Source: Vibrio sinaloensis (GTDB lineage Bacteria > Pseudomonadota > Gammaproteobacteria > Enterobacterales > Vibrionaceae). Taken from it: a stretch of DNA of 64,000 nt. Location of the stretch: assembly GCF_023195835.1 (NCBI RefSeq), contig NZ_CP096199.1:992001-1056000 (forward strand). The letters run 5' to 3'. Each line of letters starts with the position of its first letter. The stretch's first letter is position 1. The notes beneath the pieces are model-generated. The model was not told where the DNA came from, made no database searches, and worked only from the letters and a program-made list of their open reading frames with translations. Of this stretch, positions 36,264 through 45,716 are shown piece after piece. The translations under genes were made by a program, and so were the position numbers.

Positions 36264-37163
36264 ATGAAAAGGCCGATAACGATTCTGATAGCGGGTGCGA
36301 CCGGTTACTTGGGCAGTCACATTGTTGAACTTATGATCGCCCAAGATAGGGTGTTTAAAGCGTTGGCGAGAAACAAACGCAAACTCCTGGCAATGGAATT
36401 ATCAGAGACACAAATCACCGAAGCGCAAGTTACCCAACCCGATGAGATAAAAGGTGTTTGTGACGACGTGGATGTGGTGATTTCTTGCTTGGGGATTACT
36501 CGCCAACAAGACGGTCTGAGCTATCAAGATGTCGATTACCAAGCCAATCTCAATCTGTTGCAAGAGGCAGAGCGAGCAGGGGTCCGAAAATTCATTTACA
36601 TATCAGCATTCAATGCTCAAAAGTATCCTCAAGTGCGATTGCTCAATGCCAAAGAGCGCTTTGCAAGGAGACTTCTGCAATCAAACAGCGTGACGCCGTG
36701 TGTCATTCGCCCCAATGGCTTTTTCTCAGACCTCACTGAGGTGCTCAATATGGCGAAATCTGGTCGAGTGTTTACCTTTGGGCGAGGGGAGTCTCGTCTC
36801 AATCCCATTGATGGGCGCGACCTGGCAGAATTTTGTTTAGCGGCGATAGACAGAGAAGAAACGGAATTGGATGTGGGCGGTCCGCAGATATTGTCACTGA
36901 ATGAAATTAGCCAGTTGGCCTTTGCAGCGCTCGATAAACCTGAGCGCGTAACGCATCTGCCTGACGGACTGCGACGATTCGCTTTGGCTTTGACGCGTCG
37001 ATTACCTGAAAAGTGGGGAGGGCCTGCCGAGTTCTTTCTTACCATGCTAGGTCAAGACAGTTGCGCCCCTCTGTATGGCAAGCACCGTATCGGCGACCAT
37101 TTCCGTCAGCTCACGGCTCAAGCGGAGGACGGAGCGGACACCACCAATCCTCGCACAAGCTAG
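36264..37163 (+). CDS. NAD(P)-binding SDR / NmrA-like protein
   Basis: 299 residues. The start is ATG 36264 with AAGGGGAA upstream. Rossmann motif ILIAGATGYLGSHIVELMI, then DVVISCLGITRQ, FIYISAFNA and CVIRPNGFFSDL, typical of atypical SDRs related to NmrA and complex-I assembly NDUFA9-like proteins. The catalytic YxxxK is not seen. The C-terminal part resembles ubiquinone- or UDP-sugar-linked members, but the substrate is unknown. Likely repressed by the divergent TetR protein. Confidence 0.83.
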   Translation: MKRPITILIAGATGYLGSHIVELMIAQDRVFKALARNKRKLLAMELSETQITEAQVTQPDEIKGVCDDVDVVISCLGITRQQDGLSYQDVDYQANLNLLQEAERAGVRKFIYISAFNAQKYPQVRLLNAKERFARRLLQSNSVTPCVIRPNGFFSDLTEVLNMAKSGRVFTFGRGESRLNPIDGRDLAEFCLAAIDREETELDVGGPQILSLNEISQLAFAALDKPERVTHLPDGLRRFALALTRRLPEKWGGPAEFFLTMLGQDSCAPLYGKHRIGDHFRQLTAQAEDGADTTNPRTS

Positions 37164-37171
37164 CGACCTAC

Positions 37172-38188
37172 TTAGGCGGCGATGACTTGATTTCGCCCAC
37201 CAGATTTCGCTTTATACAACAGCTTATCCGCCTGACTGAGTAACGCTTGCTCTGTGAGATCTGAGCGGTATTCGACAATGCCAGCGCTAAAGGTGAGCGT
37301 AAGTTCGTGTCCTTTGGCTTGGTAGCTAAGCGCGGCGATGTGCTCTCTTATTTGGTCAGCTTGTTGTTGAGCGCTTTCGGCGTCGACACACGGCAACCAT
37401 AAACAAAATTCTTCGCCGCCAATTCTATATACATTTTGTCCGCCCACACTAGCAATCAAAGCGTCTGCGACTTTTTTGAGTACTTGATCTCCAACAGGGT
37501 GGCCGAAGTTGTCATTGATCTGCTTGAAGTTATCAATATCGATCAAGAGTAGGTATTTGCCTTGGTGAGTTTCAAACTGACTAGAGAATGCCAGTCTATT
37601 GAGTGTTCCGGTCAAAGCATCGGTCGATGCCAGTCTCGATAGGGAGTTGTTTGCCTGTGAACGGCTGAGCTCGAAATAGTGAGACATACACCAGATGGCC
37701 AAATAACAAGTGAAGAAGTTAATCAGTACTGGCTCTGGTGAGAGAGGACTGTCGCTCGTTAAACGTAACACAATGATGGCACCCAAAATAACCAGCGCTG
37801 CGAGAGTCACGCGAAACCCTATTCTTGAGCCAAGCAGTAAGTAGGAAACAGTAGGGAAGAAAAAGCCCCATAAGAACAGCACGTCAGTAATGGGGAGTAG
37901 ATAGGTACCTAAGAAGATCAACAACGCGATATAACTGATGTAAGCAAGGATAATGTTTTTGTGGCAGGGTTTGTTTTTAGTACTGACAAAAACATACAGA
38001 GAAAAGGCCGAAAAAATCAGCTCTAAGGCCGCAAACAGATACTGGCCATGAAAAAAAATATTGAACATCGCAAGTAAGGTGACAATAAACATGAAGCTAA
38101 AGCTAAGCATGCGAAGCACCCGACTGCGGATTTGCTCTGTGTATTCAATGCTATTCACACTTCTTCTCTTAGAACGTCGAAATCTCAT
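37172..38188 (-). CDS. Membrane-bound diguanylate cyclase (GGEEF)
   Basis: 338 residues. The N-terminal 170 residues contain about six hydrophobic segments. The C-terminal GGDEF domain has DALTGTLNRLAFS, LLLIDIDNFKQINDNFGHPVG and the active-site YRIGGEEF, so it should make c-di-GMP. No RxxD I-site is visible at the usual distance before the motif. It is convergent with the SDR gene (8 bp apart) and divergent from the choloylglycine-hydrolase-like gene. Confidence 0.9.
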   Translation of the reverse strand: MRFRRSKRRSVNSIEYTEQIRSRVLRMLSFSFMFIVTLLAMFNIFFHGQYLFAALELIFSAFSLYVFVSTKNKPCHKNIILAYISYIALLIFLGTYLLPITDVLFLWGFFFPTVSYLLLGSRIGFRVTLAALVILGAIIVLRLTSDSPLSPEPVLINFFTCYLAIWCMSHYFELSRSQANNSLSRLASTDALTGTLNRLAFSSQFETHQGKYLLLIDIDNFKQINDNFGHPVGDQVLKKVADALIASVGGQNVYRIGGEEFCLWLPCVDAESAQQQADQIREHIAALSYQAKGHELTLTFSAGIVEYRSDLTEQALLSQADKLLYKAKSGGRNQVIAA

Positions 38189-38251
38189 ACTATTGTATTA
38201 GAAAAATGTTAATAAATAGAATCATCATTAAAAAATAATGGAGATTTTGTT

Positions 38252-39394
38252 GTGTGTACCCGCATTTTCAATAGTTTAAATCAACTAGCCCCCATGACCG
38301 GTAGGAACTTTGATTGGCACTATCCACTAAACAGTTATTTATATCACCTTCCTAAAGGCGAAGAGAAGTACGGTGGCCCTGACCTTAGTGATAAGAGAGT
38401 GCTGCGTTGGACGGCAGAGTTCTCGAGTGTTTGTACATATTTGGGCAGTGATAACTTCGGTTTGGCAGCTATCGATGGAATGAATGAAAAAGGCTTAGTG
38501 GTTAATGGATTGGAAGATGTACTCGCCCATTTTATAAACCCTGCGGATATTTTGAGTTCAGAGGATGCTCTACCGACTGAGCTGCTTCAGCAGATCGCCA
38601 ACGATGGACTTGAATCGCAACAGCCTCGCTTAGATGATGAAAAATCTAAACGCCTCAGCGTATTGCGCTGGGTGCAGTTCGTATTAGATTGTTTTGATAG
38701 CGTGCAATCAGCAGTTAGGTACTTCAAAGCCAATGAAGATAGCTTATACATATTTAGTGAAGATGTGCCTGATGGTCGTCCAGATAAGACCAAAACAAAA
38801 TTACATTTGACTTTGTCTGACAGTAATGGCGATTCGGCCATTATCGAGTTGCGTGGTAAAGGGTTTAGTATCAACGTTAGTCGTTCATACAACGTCGCGA
38901 CGGTCGCTCCAAGGTATGAAGTTCAAATGGCATTGCTGGATTTTTGGCAGAAAAAATGGCAAGCCCCGACCAAAATTGGAAATGCCTATGCCTATCAGGT
39001 CCCAGGTGGAACGGCGACTCATCAGCGTTTCGCGCGCGCGAGCTATTACTATCAATTTTCTCATTCTCAAGTATCTGACCAACAAGTCCTTGCTCAAACT
39101 CGTTCTTTGATGAGTACGTGTGCGACGCCTATTGGCTCAAATTTTAAGTTAAACGGCTCAGAGGCTTCGGCCAACACCTACTGGTGCAGCATCAGCGAAC
39201 ACAATCTTGTGCGATATCACTATTTTTGTTTGGAAAAGCTCACTCATAGTTGGCTAGATCTGGATTCAAGCAACAGAGCATGTAGCCGAGTATTGATGAC
39301 TAGATCAGACCCAGATCTCAATGATGTGTTGGTCAGCGATAATGGTGATGTTAGGTCTAAGCTGAAGCCTAGCAAGTTACCGTTCGCTAAGTAA
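38252..39394 (+). CDS. Choloylglycine hydrolase / penicillin V acylase family Ntn-hydrolase
   Basis: 380 residues. The start is a GTG at 38252 with GGAG at 38240-38243. This is required by the family, whose mature nucleophile is Cys 2 (Met-Cys-Thr). Other active-site residues follow: Arg 18 and Asp 21 in TGRNFDWHYP, and Asn in NEKGLVVNGL. Members hydrolyse conjugated bile salts, penicillin V or acyl-homoserine lactones. No signal peptide precedes Cys 2, so a cytoplasmic form is implied. Which amide is cut cannot be told from sequence. Confidence 0.9.
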   Translation: MCTRIFNSLNQLAPMTGRNFDWHYPLNSYLYHLPKGEEKYGGPDLSDKRVLRWTAEFSSVCTYLGSDNFGLAAIDGMNEKGLVVNGLEDVLAHFINPADILSSEDALPTELLQQIANDGLESQQPRLDDEKSKRLSVLRWVQFVLDCFDSVQSAVRYFKANEDSLYIFSEDVPDGRPDKTKTKLHLTLSDSNGDSAIIELRGKGFSINVSRSYNVATVAPRYEVQMALLDFWQKKWQAPTKIGNAYAYQVPGGTATHQRFARASYYYQFSHSQVSDQQVLAQTRSLMSTCATPIGSNFKLNGSEASANTYWCSISEHNLVRYHYFCLEKLTHSWLDLDSSNRACSRVLMTRSDPDLNDVLVSDNGDVRSKLKPSKLPFAK

Positions 39395-39409
39395 CCTAAG
39401 CATTTTGGT

Positions 39410-39592
39410 TTACTCATCGAATGATAGGTTTGTCTTTGGTTCTGGAGCCAACTGGGGGTGAACATCTTGTTCGGTGAGATAGACGATGGCCTACCACTGG
39501 TCGCGAAATTTTTCTTGGATTAATGACTCATTTTGGTGAAGTGAGCGCACTAAATAGTGCAACTGGGTGATTAGCTTCACAGAACCTTTCAT
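39410..39592 (-). pseudogene. Possible small ORF broken by one in-frame TAG
   Basis: From ATG 39592 a frame reads MKGSVKLITQLHYLVRSLHQ and so on for 33 codons to ..FRDQW, then TAG (39493-39491). It continues in the same frame for 26 more codons (AIVYLTEQDVHPQLAPEPKT..) to TAA 39412-39410. The residue composition is protein-like on both sides of the TAG. No ribosome site is evident. It may be a decayed gene of about 60 residues or chance; not recognised. Confidence 0.35.
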
Positions 39593-39984
39593 AATCAAAG
39601 TTAAATGTAGCTAACTGTTAGCTAGTTTGCATTACTTTTGTTAATTTTCCGGCACAGTATCTAGCACAAGATGCTAAAAAAAATCATCTTTGTAGATAAT
39701 ATGGCACTTCAATCTACTGCGTAGCGTATTCTTATTTCAAATAACCAAGATATACGCAGATCGCAGTATTTTTTACCAATTTATTGACGTAATCGCAGTA
39801 TTATACGATTTTTTGCTACATTTTTATGGCAAATTACTTCAATGATTGCTAATGTGTGCCGCAATCTTTGTGTAGTTTTAGGTTATTGTGCTTAAATTTT
39901 GAGCTAAACAGATCTAAATCACTATCCGTTCTGGTGCTATACAAAGAAGTCATGGATGCAAATGAAAAACTTGGAGTTTTACAC
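39593..39984 (+). other. AT-rich leader and promoter region of oppA
   Basis: About 390 bp with no gene. It is strongly AT-rich with several runs such as TTTTTT and AAAAAA. TTGACG at 39784-39789 is a -35 candidate but no good -10 follows at 17 bp. A long leader with GGAG at 39973-39976 precedes oppA. I see no riboswitch fold. Confidence 0.4.
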
Positions 39985-41619
39985 ATGTATAAGAACAAAA
40001 TCACACAAGCCCTTCTTCTAGGTGCAGGTCTAGCAGTGGCCTCTACCGCAACTTTTGCCGCTGATGTCCCAGCGGGTGTTGAACTAGCAGCAAAACAGGA
40101 ATTCGTCCGTGGTAACGGTACCGAAGTTGCGTCGCTAGATCCGCATAAAGTTGAAGGTGTGCCAGAGTCTCACGTTCTACGTGACTTGATGGAAGGTCTT
40201 GTGATCCAAGATGGCCCAGGTAATACCATTCCTGGCGCCGCAGAATCTTGGTCTACAGAAGACAATCAAACGTTCACCTTTAAAATCCGCAAAGACGCGA
40301 AATGGTCGAACGGCGATCCTGTTACCGCTTACGATTTTGAATACAGCTTCAAACGTGCCGCTGACCCAATGACCGCGTCTCCTTACGCTTGGTACATCGA
40401 ATACACCAAGATGAAAAATGCGAAAGACATCATCGCAGGGAAGAAAGACGTGAGCGAGCTGGGCGTAAAAGCTGTGGATGAGCACACGCTTGTGGTTGAA
40501 ACAGACGTGCCTCTTCCATACTTCGTGAAGATGATGGCACACACAACCATGTACCCAGTACACAAAGCGACGGTTGAGAAGTTCGGCAACGACTGGACCA
40601 AGCCTGGTAACTTTGTCGGTAACGGTGCATACGTATTGTCTGATTGGGTTGTGAACGAAAAGATCGTTCTTGAGCGTAACAGCAACTACTGGGATAACGC
40701 AGACACTGTCATTGATAAAGTGACTTACCTGCCTATCGAAAACCAGAATGCGGAAATGAACCGTTTCCTATCGGGTGAAATCCACATGACTTACGAAGTG
40801 CCAAATGAGCAGTTCCGTCGTCTAGTGAAAGATTACCCAGATAACGTGGTTGTTTCTCCAAACCTATGTACTTACTACTACGGTTTCAACAACCAACGTC
40901 CTCCATTCAACGATGTTCGCGTACGTAAGGCACTGTCTTACTCTATCGACCGTGACATCATCACTAAAGCGATTCTAGGTCAGGGCCAAAAACCGGCTTA
41001 CGCATTGACGCACAGTGGTATCACAGGTTTCGCACCTGAAGCGCCTGAGTACGCAACAATGACTCAACAAGAGCGCGTTGCGAAAGCAAAAGAGCTACTT
41101 GCTGAAGCTGGCTTCGGTCAAGGAAACCCACTTGATTTCACGTTGCTTTACAACACCAGTGAAAACCACAAGAAGATCGCCGTTGCGGTTCAATCTATGT
41201 GGAAAAAATCATTGGGTGGCTTTGTTAACGTCAAGCTTGAGAACCAAGAGTGGAAAACTTACCTAGACAGCTCTAAGCAAGGTAACTTTGACGTTCGCCG
41301 TGCTGGTTGGTGTGCAGACTACAACGAAGCTTCTACCTTCCTAGCGATCGCGATGACTGAGAATGGTTCAAACGACCAGAAGTACTCTAGCGAGATCTTT
41401 GATAAGGCAATGAATGACGCTGTGAAAGTGGCGAAAACTGAAGAAGAGCGCAATAAATACTACGCGATCGCAGAAGCGCAATTGGCGAAAGATATGCCAA
41501 TCGCTCCTATCTATCAGTACGTTCAACCGCGTCTAGTTAGCACCCAACTTGGTGGCTACCCTGATCAAAACCCGCAAGACAATATCTACTCAAAAGACAT
41601 GTACATTATCAAAAAGTAA
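39985..41619 (+). CDS. oppA: Oligopeptide ABC transporter, periplasmic binding protein OppA
   Basis: 544 residues. Start ATG 39985 (MYKNKITQ) with TTGGAG 8 nt before it; the longer open frame upstream is not used. Signal peptide cleaves near ATFAADVP. Family-5 solute-binding features: GTEVASLDPHKVEGVPESHVLRDLMEGL, WSNGDPVTAYDFEYSFKRAADP and FNNQRPPFNDVRVRKALSYSIDRD. Codon use is strongly biased, as in a highly expressed protein. It captures peptides for OppBCDF. First gene of the operon, separated from oppB by a terminator. Confidence 0.95.
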   Translation: MYKNKITQALLLGAGLAVASTATFAADVPAGVELAAKQEFVRGNGTEVASLDPHKVEGVPESHVLRDLMEGLVIQDGPGNTIPGAAESWSTEDNQTFTFKIRKDAKWSNGDPVTAYDFEYSFKRAADPMTASPYAWYIEYTKMKNAKDIIAGKKDVSELGVKAVDEHTLVVETDVPLPYFVKMMAHTTMYPVHKATVEKFGNDWTKPGNFVGNGAYVLSDWVVNEKIVLERNSNYWDNADTVIDKVTYLPIENQNAEMNRFLSGEIHMTYEVPNEQFRRLVKDYPDNVVVSPNLCTYYYGFNNQRPPFNDVRVRKALSYSIDRDIITKAILGQGQKPAYALTHSGITGFAPEAPEYATMTQQERVAKAKELLAEAGFGQGNPLDFTLLYNTSENHKKIAVAVQSMWKKSLGGFVNVKLENQEWKTYLDSSKQGNFDVRRAGWCADYNEASTFLAIAMTENGSNDQKYSSEIFDKAMNDAVKVAKTEEERNKYYAIAEAQLAKDMPIAPIYQYVQPRLVSTQLGGYPDQNPQDNIYSKDMYIIKK

Positions 41620-41636
41620 CCCTTGAGTAAGATATC

Positions 41637-41677
41637 CAGTGCGCTGATAACCTGCGTTATTAGCGCACTGTTTTTTT
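41637..41677 (+). terminator. Intra-operon terminator between oppA and oppB
   Basis: CAGTGCGCT (41637-41645) with AGCGCACTG (41662-41670), with inner GATAAC/GTTAT pairing, then TTTTTTT. Partial read-through would give more OppA than membrane components. Confidence 0.9.
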
Positions 41678-41693
41678 AGATGTGAGATGTTTT

Positions 41694-42614
41694 ATGTTAA
41701 AGCTAATTTTCTCTCGAATTTTGGAAGCGATTCCGACCCTATTGGTGTTGATCACCGTGTCGTTCTTCTTGATGCGCTTTGCTCCGGGGAACCCTTTTTC
41801 TTCAGAGAAAACCCTGCCTCCTGAAGTGATGCAAAATATCAACGAGAAATACGGCTTGGATAAGCCTCTATTTGAGCAATACACTACCTATTTAGGCAAT
41901 ATCCTTCAAGGCGACTTTGGCCCTTCGTTTAAGTACAAAGATTATACGGTAAACGAGCTGGTGTCTGAGGCGCTACCTGTATCGGCAAAAGTCGGTTTTT
42001 ATGCCTTTATCTTCACTGTGATTGTCGGTGTTGCGGTCGGGACGCTCGCCGCGTTAAAGCAAAACACCTGGCTCGACTACACGGTGATGTCCACCTCCAT
42101 GATAGGGGTGGTGCTGCCGTCGTTCGTATTCGCCCCCGTTCTTATCTATATTTTCTCTATTGGTCTGGGTTGGTTCCCAGCGGGCGGCTGGAATGGCGGT
42201 GCCATTGAGTACATGGTGTTACCAGTACTCGGCATGTCTTTCTTATATATCGCAACATTCGCGCGTATTACCCGTGGTTCGATGATCGAAACGTTAAACA
42301 GTAACTTTATCCGTACCGCGCGCGCGAAAGGGTTGAGCTACCGTTACATTATTTTGAAACACGCACTTAAACCTGCCCTTTTACCTGTTGTCTCTTACAT
42401 GGGACCAGCGTTCGTCGGCATCATTACTGGCTCAGTCGTTATCGAGACCATTTTTGGTTTGCCAGGTATCGGTAAGTTGTTCGTCAACGCAGCCTTTAAC
42501 CGCGATTACTCGCTGGTGATGGGGATTACCATTCTGATCGGTTTCCTCTTCATTCTATTCAACGCAGTGGTAGATATTCTCCTTGCAATGATTGACCCGA
42601 AAATTCGCTACTAA
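41694..42614 (+). CDS. oppB: Oligopeptide permease OppB
   Basis: 306 residues, start ATG 41694. Six membrane segments, and the inner-membrane permease loop EAxxxG-like region FIRTARAKGLSYRYIILKHALKPALLPV that contacts the ATPases. Starts 17 bp after the terminator U-run. Confidence 0.95.
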   Translation: MLKLIFSRILEAIPTLLVLITVSFFLMRFAPGNPFSSEKTLPPEVMQNINEKYGLDKPLFEQYTTYLGNILQGDFGPSFKYKDYTVNELVSEALPVSAKVGFYAFIFTVIVGVAVGTLAALKQNTWLDYTVMSTSMIGVVLPSFVFAPVLIYIFSIGLGWFPAGGWNGGAIEYMVLPVLGMSFLYIATFARITRGSMIETLNSNFIRTARAKGLSYRYIILKHALKPALLPVVSYMGPAFVGIITGSVVIETIFGLPGIGKLFVNAAFNRDYSLVMGITILIGFLFILFNAVVDILLAMIDPKIRY

Positions 42615-42629
42615 CAGGGAAGATTGGTT

Positions 42630-43532
42630 ATGTTAACGAAAAAAGAAAATCTCGAAGCGGTCGAGAAGTTTGCAGAGAATTTAGAAGTCGAAGGCCGCAG
42701 TTTGTGGCAAGACGCGCGTATTCGTTTTATGCGCAACAAGGCGGCGATGGTCAGCCTGTTTATTCTATTTTTGATGACCTTAGCGGTTATCTTCCTACCA
42801 ATGATTGCGCCGTACACATTTGATGACACTGATTGGTACGCGATGCACGTTGGTCCAAGCGCTGAACACTGGTTTGGTACCGACAGTCTGGGTCGTGACC
42901 TGTATGTTCGAACCCTGATTGGTGGTCGTATTTCATTGATGGTTGGCGTACTGGGCGCGTTAGTGGCCGTGGTTATCGGTACTTTATATGGTGCGACATC
43001 AGGTTTTGTCGGCGGAAAAGTCGACCGTATCATGATGCGTATTCTAGAGATCTTGTACGCGGTGCCATTTATGTTCTTGGTTATCGTGTTGGTTACCTTC
43101 TTTGGGCGTAATATCATTCTGATCTTCGTTGCGATTGGTGCGATTGCTTGGCTGGATATGGCGCGTATCGTACGTGGTCAAACACTTAGCCTACGCAGCA
43201 AAGAGTTCATCGAAGCGGCACATGTTTGTGGTGTGAGCAAATGGAAAATCATTACTCGCCATATCGTGCCAAACGTATTGGGTATTGTTGCGGTTTACTC
43301 AACGCTACTTATCCCAAGCATGATTCTGACCGAATCTTTCCTTTCATTCCTTGGTCTTGGTGTTCAAGAGCCGATGACAAGTTGGGGCGCGCTTCTTCAA
43401 GAAGGGTCGCAAACAATGGAAATCGCCATTTGGCAGCTGACTTTCCCAGCCGCATTTATGGTGGTGACGCTGTTCTGCTTCAACTACGTTGGTGATGGTC
43501 TGCGCGATGCGCTCGATCCTAAAGACAGATAA
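42630..43532 (+). CDS. oppC: Oligopeptide permease OppC
   Basis: 300 residues, start ATG 42630 (AGGGA 9 nt upstream). N-terminal cytoplasmic extension, then six membrane segments. HWFGTDSLGRDLYVRTLIGGRISL and the coupling loop FIEAAHVCGVSKWKIITRHIVPN are typical. Confidence 0.95.
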   Translation: MLTKKENLEAVEKFAENLEVEGRSLWQDARIRFMRNKAAMVSLFILFLMTLAVIFLPMIAPYTFDDTDWYAMHVGPSAEHWFGTDSLGRDLYVRTLIGGRISLMVGVLGALVAVVIGTLYGATSGFVGGKVDRIMMRILEILYAVPFMFLVIVLVTFFGRNIILIFVAIGAIAWLDMARIVRGQTLSLRSKEFIEAAHVCGVSKWKIITRHIVPNVLGIVAVYSTLLIPSMILTESFLSFLGLGVQEPMTSWGALLQEGSQTMEIAIWQLTFPAAFMVVTLFCFNYVGDGLRDALDPKDR

Positions 43533-43558
43533 TGCATTAGAGAAAGATTAAGGAAGCA

Positions 43559-44533
43559 ATGATGAGCTTATTAGATGTCAAAGATCTGCGCGTAGAGTTT
43601 ACTACCCAAGATGGTATTGTCACCGCAGTTAACGATTTAAACTTCTCGCTAAACCAAGGCGAGACACTGGGTATTGTAGGTGAGTCTGGGTCAGGTAAGT
43701 CTCAGACAGTATTTGCGATTATGGGCCTGTTAGCCAAAAACGGTATCATCTCTGGTAGCGCAAAGTTTGAAGGGAATGAAATCCTCAATCTACCAGAAGC
43801 GGCATTGAACAAGGTGCGCGCAGAGCAGATTGCGATGATTTTCCAAGACCCAATGACCTCACTCAACCCATATATGAAGGTGAGTGATCAGCTAATGGAA
43901 GTGCTGATGCTGCACAAAGGCATGGGCAAAGCCGAAGCATTCGAAGAGTCAGTACGTATGCTCGAAGCGGTTAAAATCCCAGAAGCTCGCAAACGTATTA
44001 CCATGTACCCACACGAGTTCTCAGGCGGCATGCGTCAGCGTGTAATGATTGCAATGGCACTGCTATGTCGTCCTAAGTTGCTGATCGCCGATGAGCCAAC
44101 TACGGCGTTGGACGTAACGGTTCAAGCCCAGATCATGGATCTGTTGAATGAGCTGAAACAAGAGTTCAACACAGCAATTATCATGATTACCCACGACCTA
44201 GGTGTGGTTGCTGGTTCATGTGACAAGGTGTTGGTGATGTATGCAGGCCGTACCATGGAATACGGTACGGTTGATGAAATCTTCTACAATCCAAGCCATC
44301 CATATGCCGAAGGTCTACTGAAAGCGATTCCTCGCCTTGATACGGAAGGTGAAATTCTACCGACCATCCCGGGTAACCCGCCAAACTTGCTGCGCCTGCC
44401 ACCAGGCTGTCCTTATCAGGAACGCTGTCACCGTGTGATGGACCGTTGTAAGCAAGATACGCCAATTCTGACTCCATTTGCCGATGGCCGTCAGCGTGCA
44501 TGTTTTTCTGATTGGGAGGCTTGGAGCAAATGA
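43559..44533 (+). CDS. oppD: Oligopeptide transporter ATPase OppD
   Basis: 324 residues. Walker [11 protein letters not shown]-loop [12 protein letters not shown], signature [15 protein letters not shown], Walker [14 protein letters not shown]-loop ITHDLGVV. The C-terminal Cys cluster (CPYQERC..VMDRC) may hold the iron-sulfur cluster reported for related Opp/Dpp ATPases. A double ATG is present (43559 and 43562). Confidence 0.96.
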   Translation: MMSLLDVKDLRVEFTTQDGIVTAVNDLNFSLNQGETLGIVGESGSGKSQTVFAIMGLLAKNGIISGSAKFEGNEILNLPEAALNKVRAEQIAMIFQDPMTSLNPYMKVSDQLMEVLMLHKGMGKAEAFEESVRMLEAVKIPEARKRITMYPHEFSGGMRQRVMIAMALLCRPKLLIADEPTTALDVTVQAQIMDLLNELKQEFNTAIIMITHDLGVVAGSCDKVLVMYAGRTMEYGTVDEIFYNPSHPYAEGLLKAIPRLDTEGEILPTIPGNPPNLLRLPPGCPYQERCHRVMDRCKQDTPILTPFADGRQRACFSDWEAWSK

Positions 44534-45522
44534 GTGTAGATAAATCGCTATTATTGGACGTAAAGAACCTTAAAGTTCATTTTAATATTGCCGCCAAGTC
44601 AGCTTGGCCATGGGCAAAACCGGCCAAGCTTAAAGCCGTTGACGGTGTTAACGTGCGACTTTACGAAGGTGAAACACTCGGTGTTGTGGGTGAGTCTGGC
44701 TGTGGTAAGTCGACTTTTGCGCGTGCCATTATCGGTCTGGTAGAGGCTACTGATGGTGATGTGATGTGGTTAGGCCAAGACTTAACCAAGATGCAAGAAG
44801 TACAACGTCGCGAAACTCGCAAAGAGATTCAGATGATCTTCCAAGACCCGCTTGCATCACTTAACCCACGCATGACGGTGGGGGACATCATCGCTGAGCC
44901 GCTAGAAACTTTCTATCCGGAACTGTCTAAGACCGAAGTGAAAGATCGCGTTAAAGAGATGATGGCTAAGGTTGGTCTACTGCCGAACGTTATCAACCGT
45001 TACCCACATGAGTTTTCTGGTGGTCAGTGTCAGCGTATCGGTATTGCCCGCGCTCTGATTCTTAAGCCTAAAATGATCATCTGTGATGAGCCGGTATCTG
45101 CTCTGGACGTTTCGATTCAGGCGCAGGTTGTTAACCTACTCAAAGAGCTGCAAAAAGAGTTAGGCCTTTCACTGGTCTTCATCGCGCATGATTTGTCAGT
45201 GGTCAAACACATCTCTGACCGCGTACTGGTGATGTACTTAGGTAACGCGGTTGAGTTGGGTGAGGCCGAAGCCTTGTTCGCTGATCCAAAGCACCCATAC
45301 ACTCGCGCTTTGATGTCTGCAGTGCCTATTCCGGATCCTAAGCTTGAACGCAATAAGCAGATTGAAATGCTCGAGGGCGATCTGCCTTCACCTATCAATC
45401 CGCCGTCTGGCTGTGTGTTCCGTACCCGTTGTCCGCAAGCCACTGATGCCTGTGCGCAAACCAAGCCGACCATCCAAGGCACTGACTTACACGCAGTATC
45501 TTGTTTACATGTGAGCGTTTAA
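44530..45522 (+). CDS. oppF: Oligopeptide transporter ATPase OppF
   Basis: 330 residues. The start is ATG 44530, overlapping the oppD stop (ATGA). Walker [22 protein letters not shown], signature [15 protein letters not shown], Walker [12 protein letters not shown], and a Cys cluster near the end ([14 protein letters not shown]). Forms the second nucleotide-binding half with OppD. Confidence 0.96.
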   Translation: MSVDKSLLLDVKNLKVHFNIAAKSAWPWAKPAKLKAVDGVNVRLYEGETLGVVGESGCGKSTFARAIIGLVEATDGDVMWLGQDLTKMQEVQRRETRKEIQMIFQDPLASLNPRMTVGDIIAEPLETFYPELSKTEVKDRVKEMMAKVGLLPNVINRYPHEFSGGQCQRIGIARALILKPKMIICDEPVSALDVSIQAQVVNLLKELQKELGLSLVFIAHDLSVVKHISDRVLVMYLGNAVELGEAEALFADPKHPYTRALMSAVPIPDPKLERNKQIEMLEGDLPSPINPPSGCVFRTRCPQATDACAQTKPTIQGTDLHAVSCLHVSV

Positions 45523-45554
45523 GTTTATTGCTAACAACTTGCTGATACTTAAAA

Positions 45555-45586
45555 AGCGCGACTCCGAGAGGACGTCGCGTTTTTTA
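45555..45586 (+). terminator. Terminator of the opp operon
   Basis: GC-rich stem CGCGAC / GTCGCG with inner TCC/GGA pairing and loop GAGA, then TTTTTT. Confidence 0.88.
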
Positions 45587-45716
45587 TGCCAGAAGTCATG
45601 CTGGGTTGTTATGGCTTCAAAATATTCGAACATCTAAACCAACTGTCTCTAACCAACCCAAGTCGAATTATCCCTATACTGTTTGCAACGAAAATTGATT
45701 CGCGTAGGAGTGGAGA

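Noticed and set aside
39856..39984. 43-residue N-terminal extension of OppA
   Set aside because: A ribosome site and signal peptide define the start at 39985.
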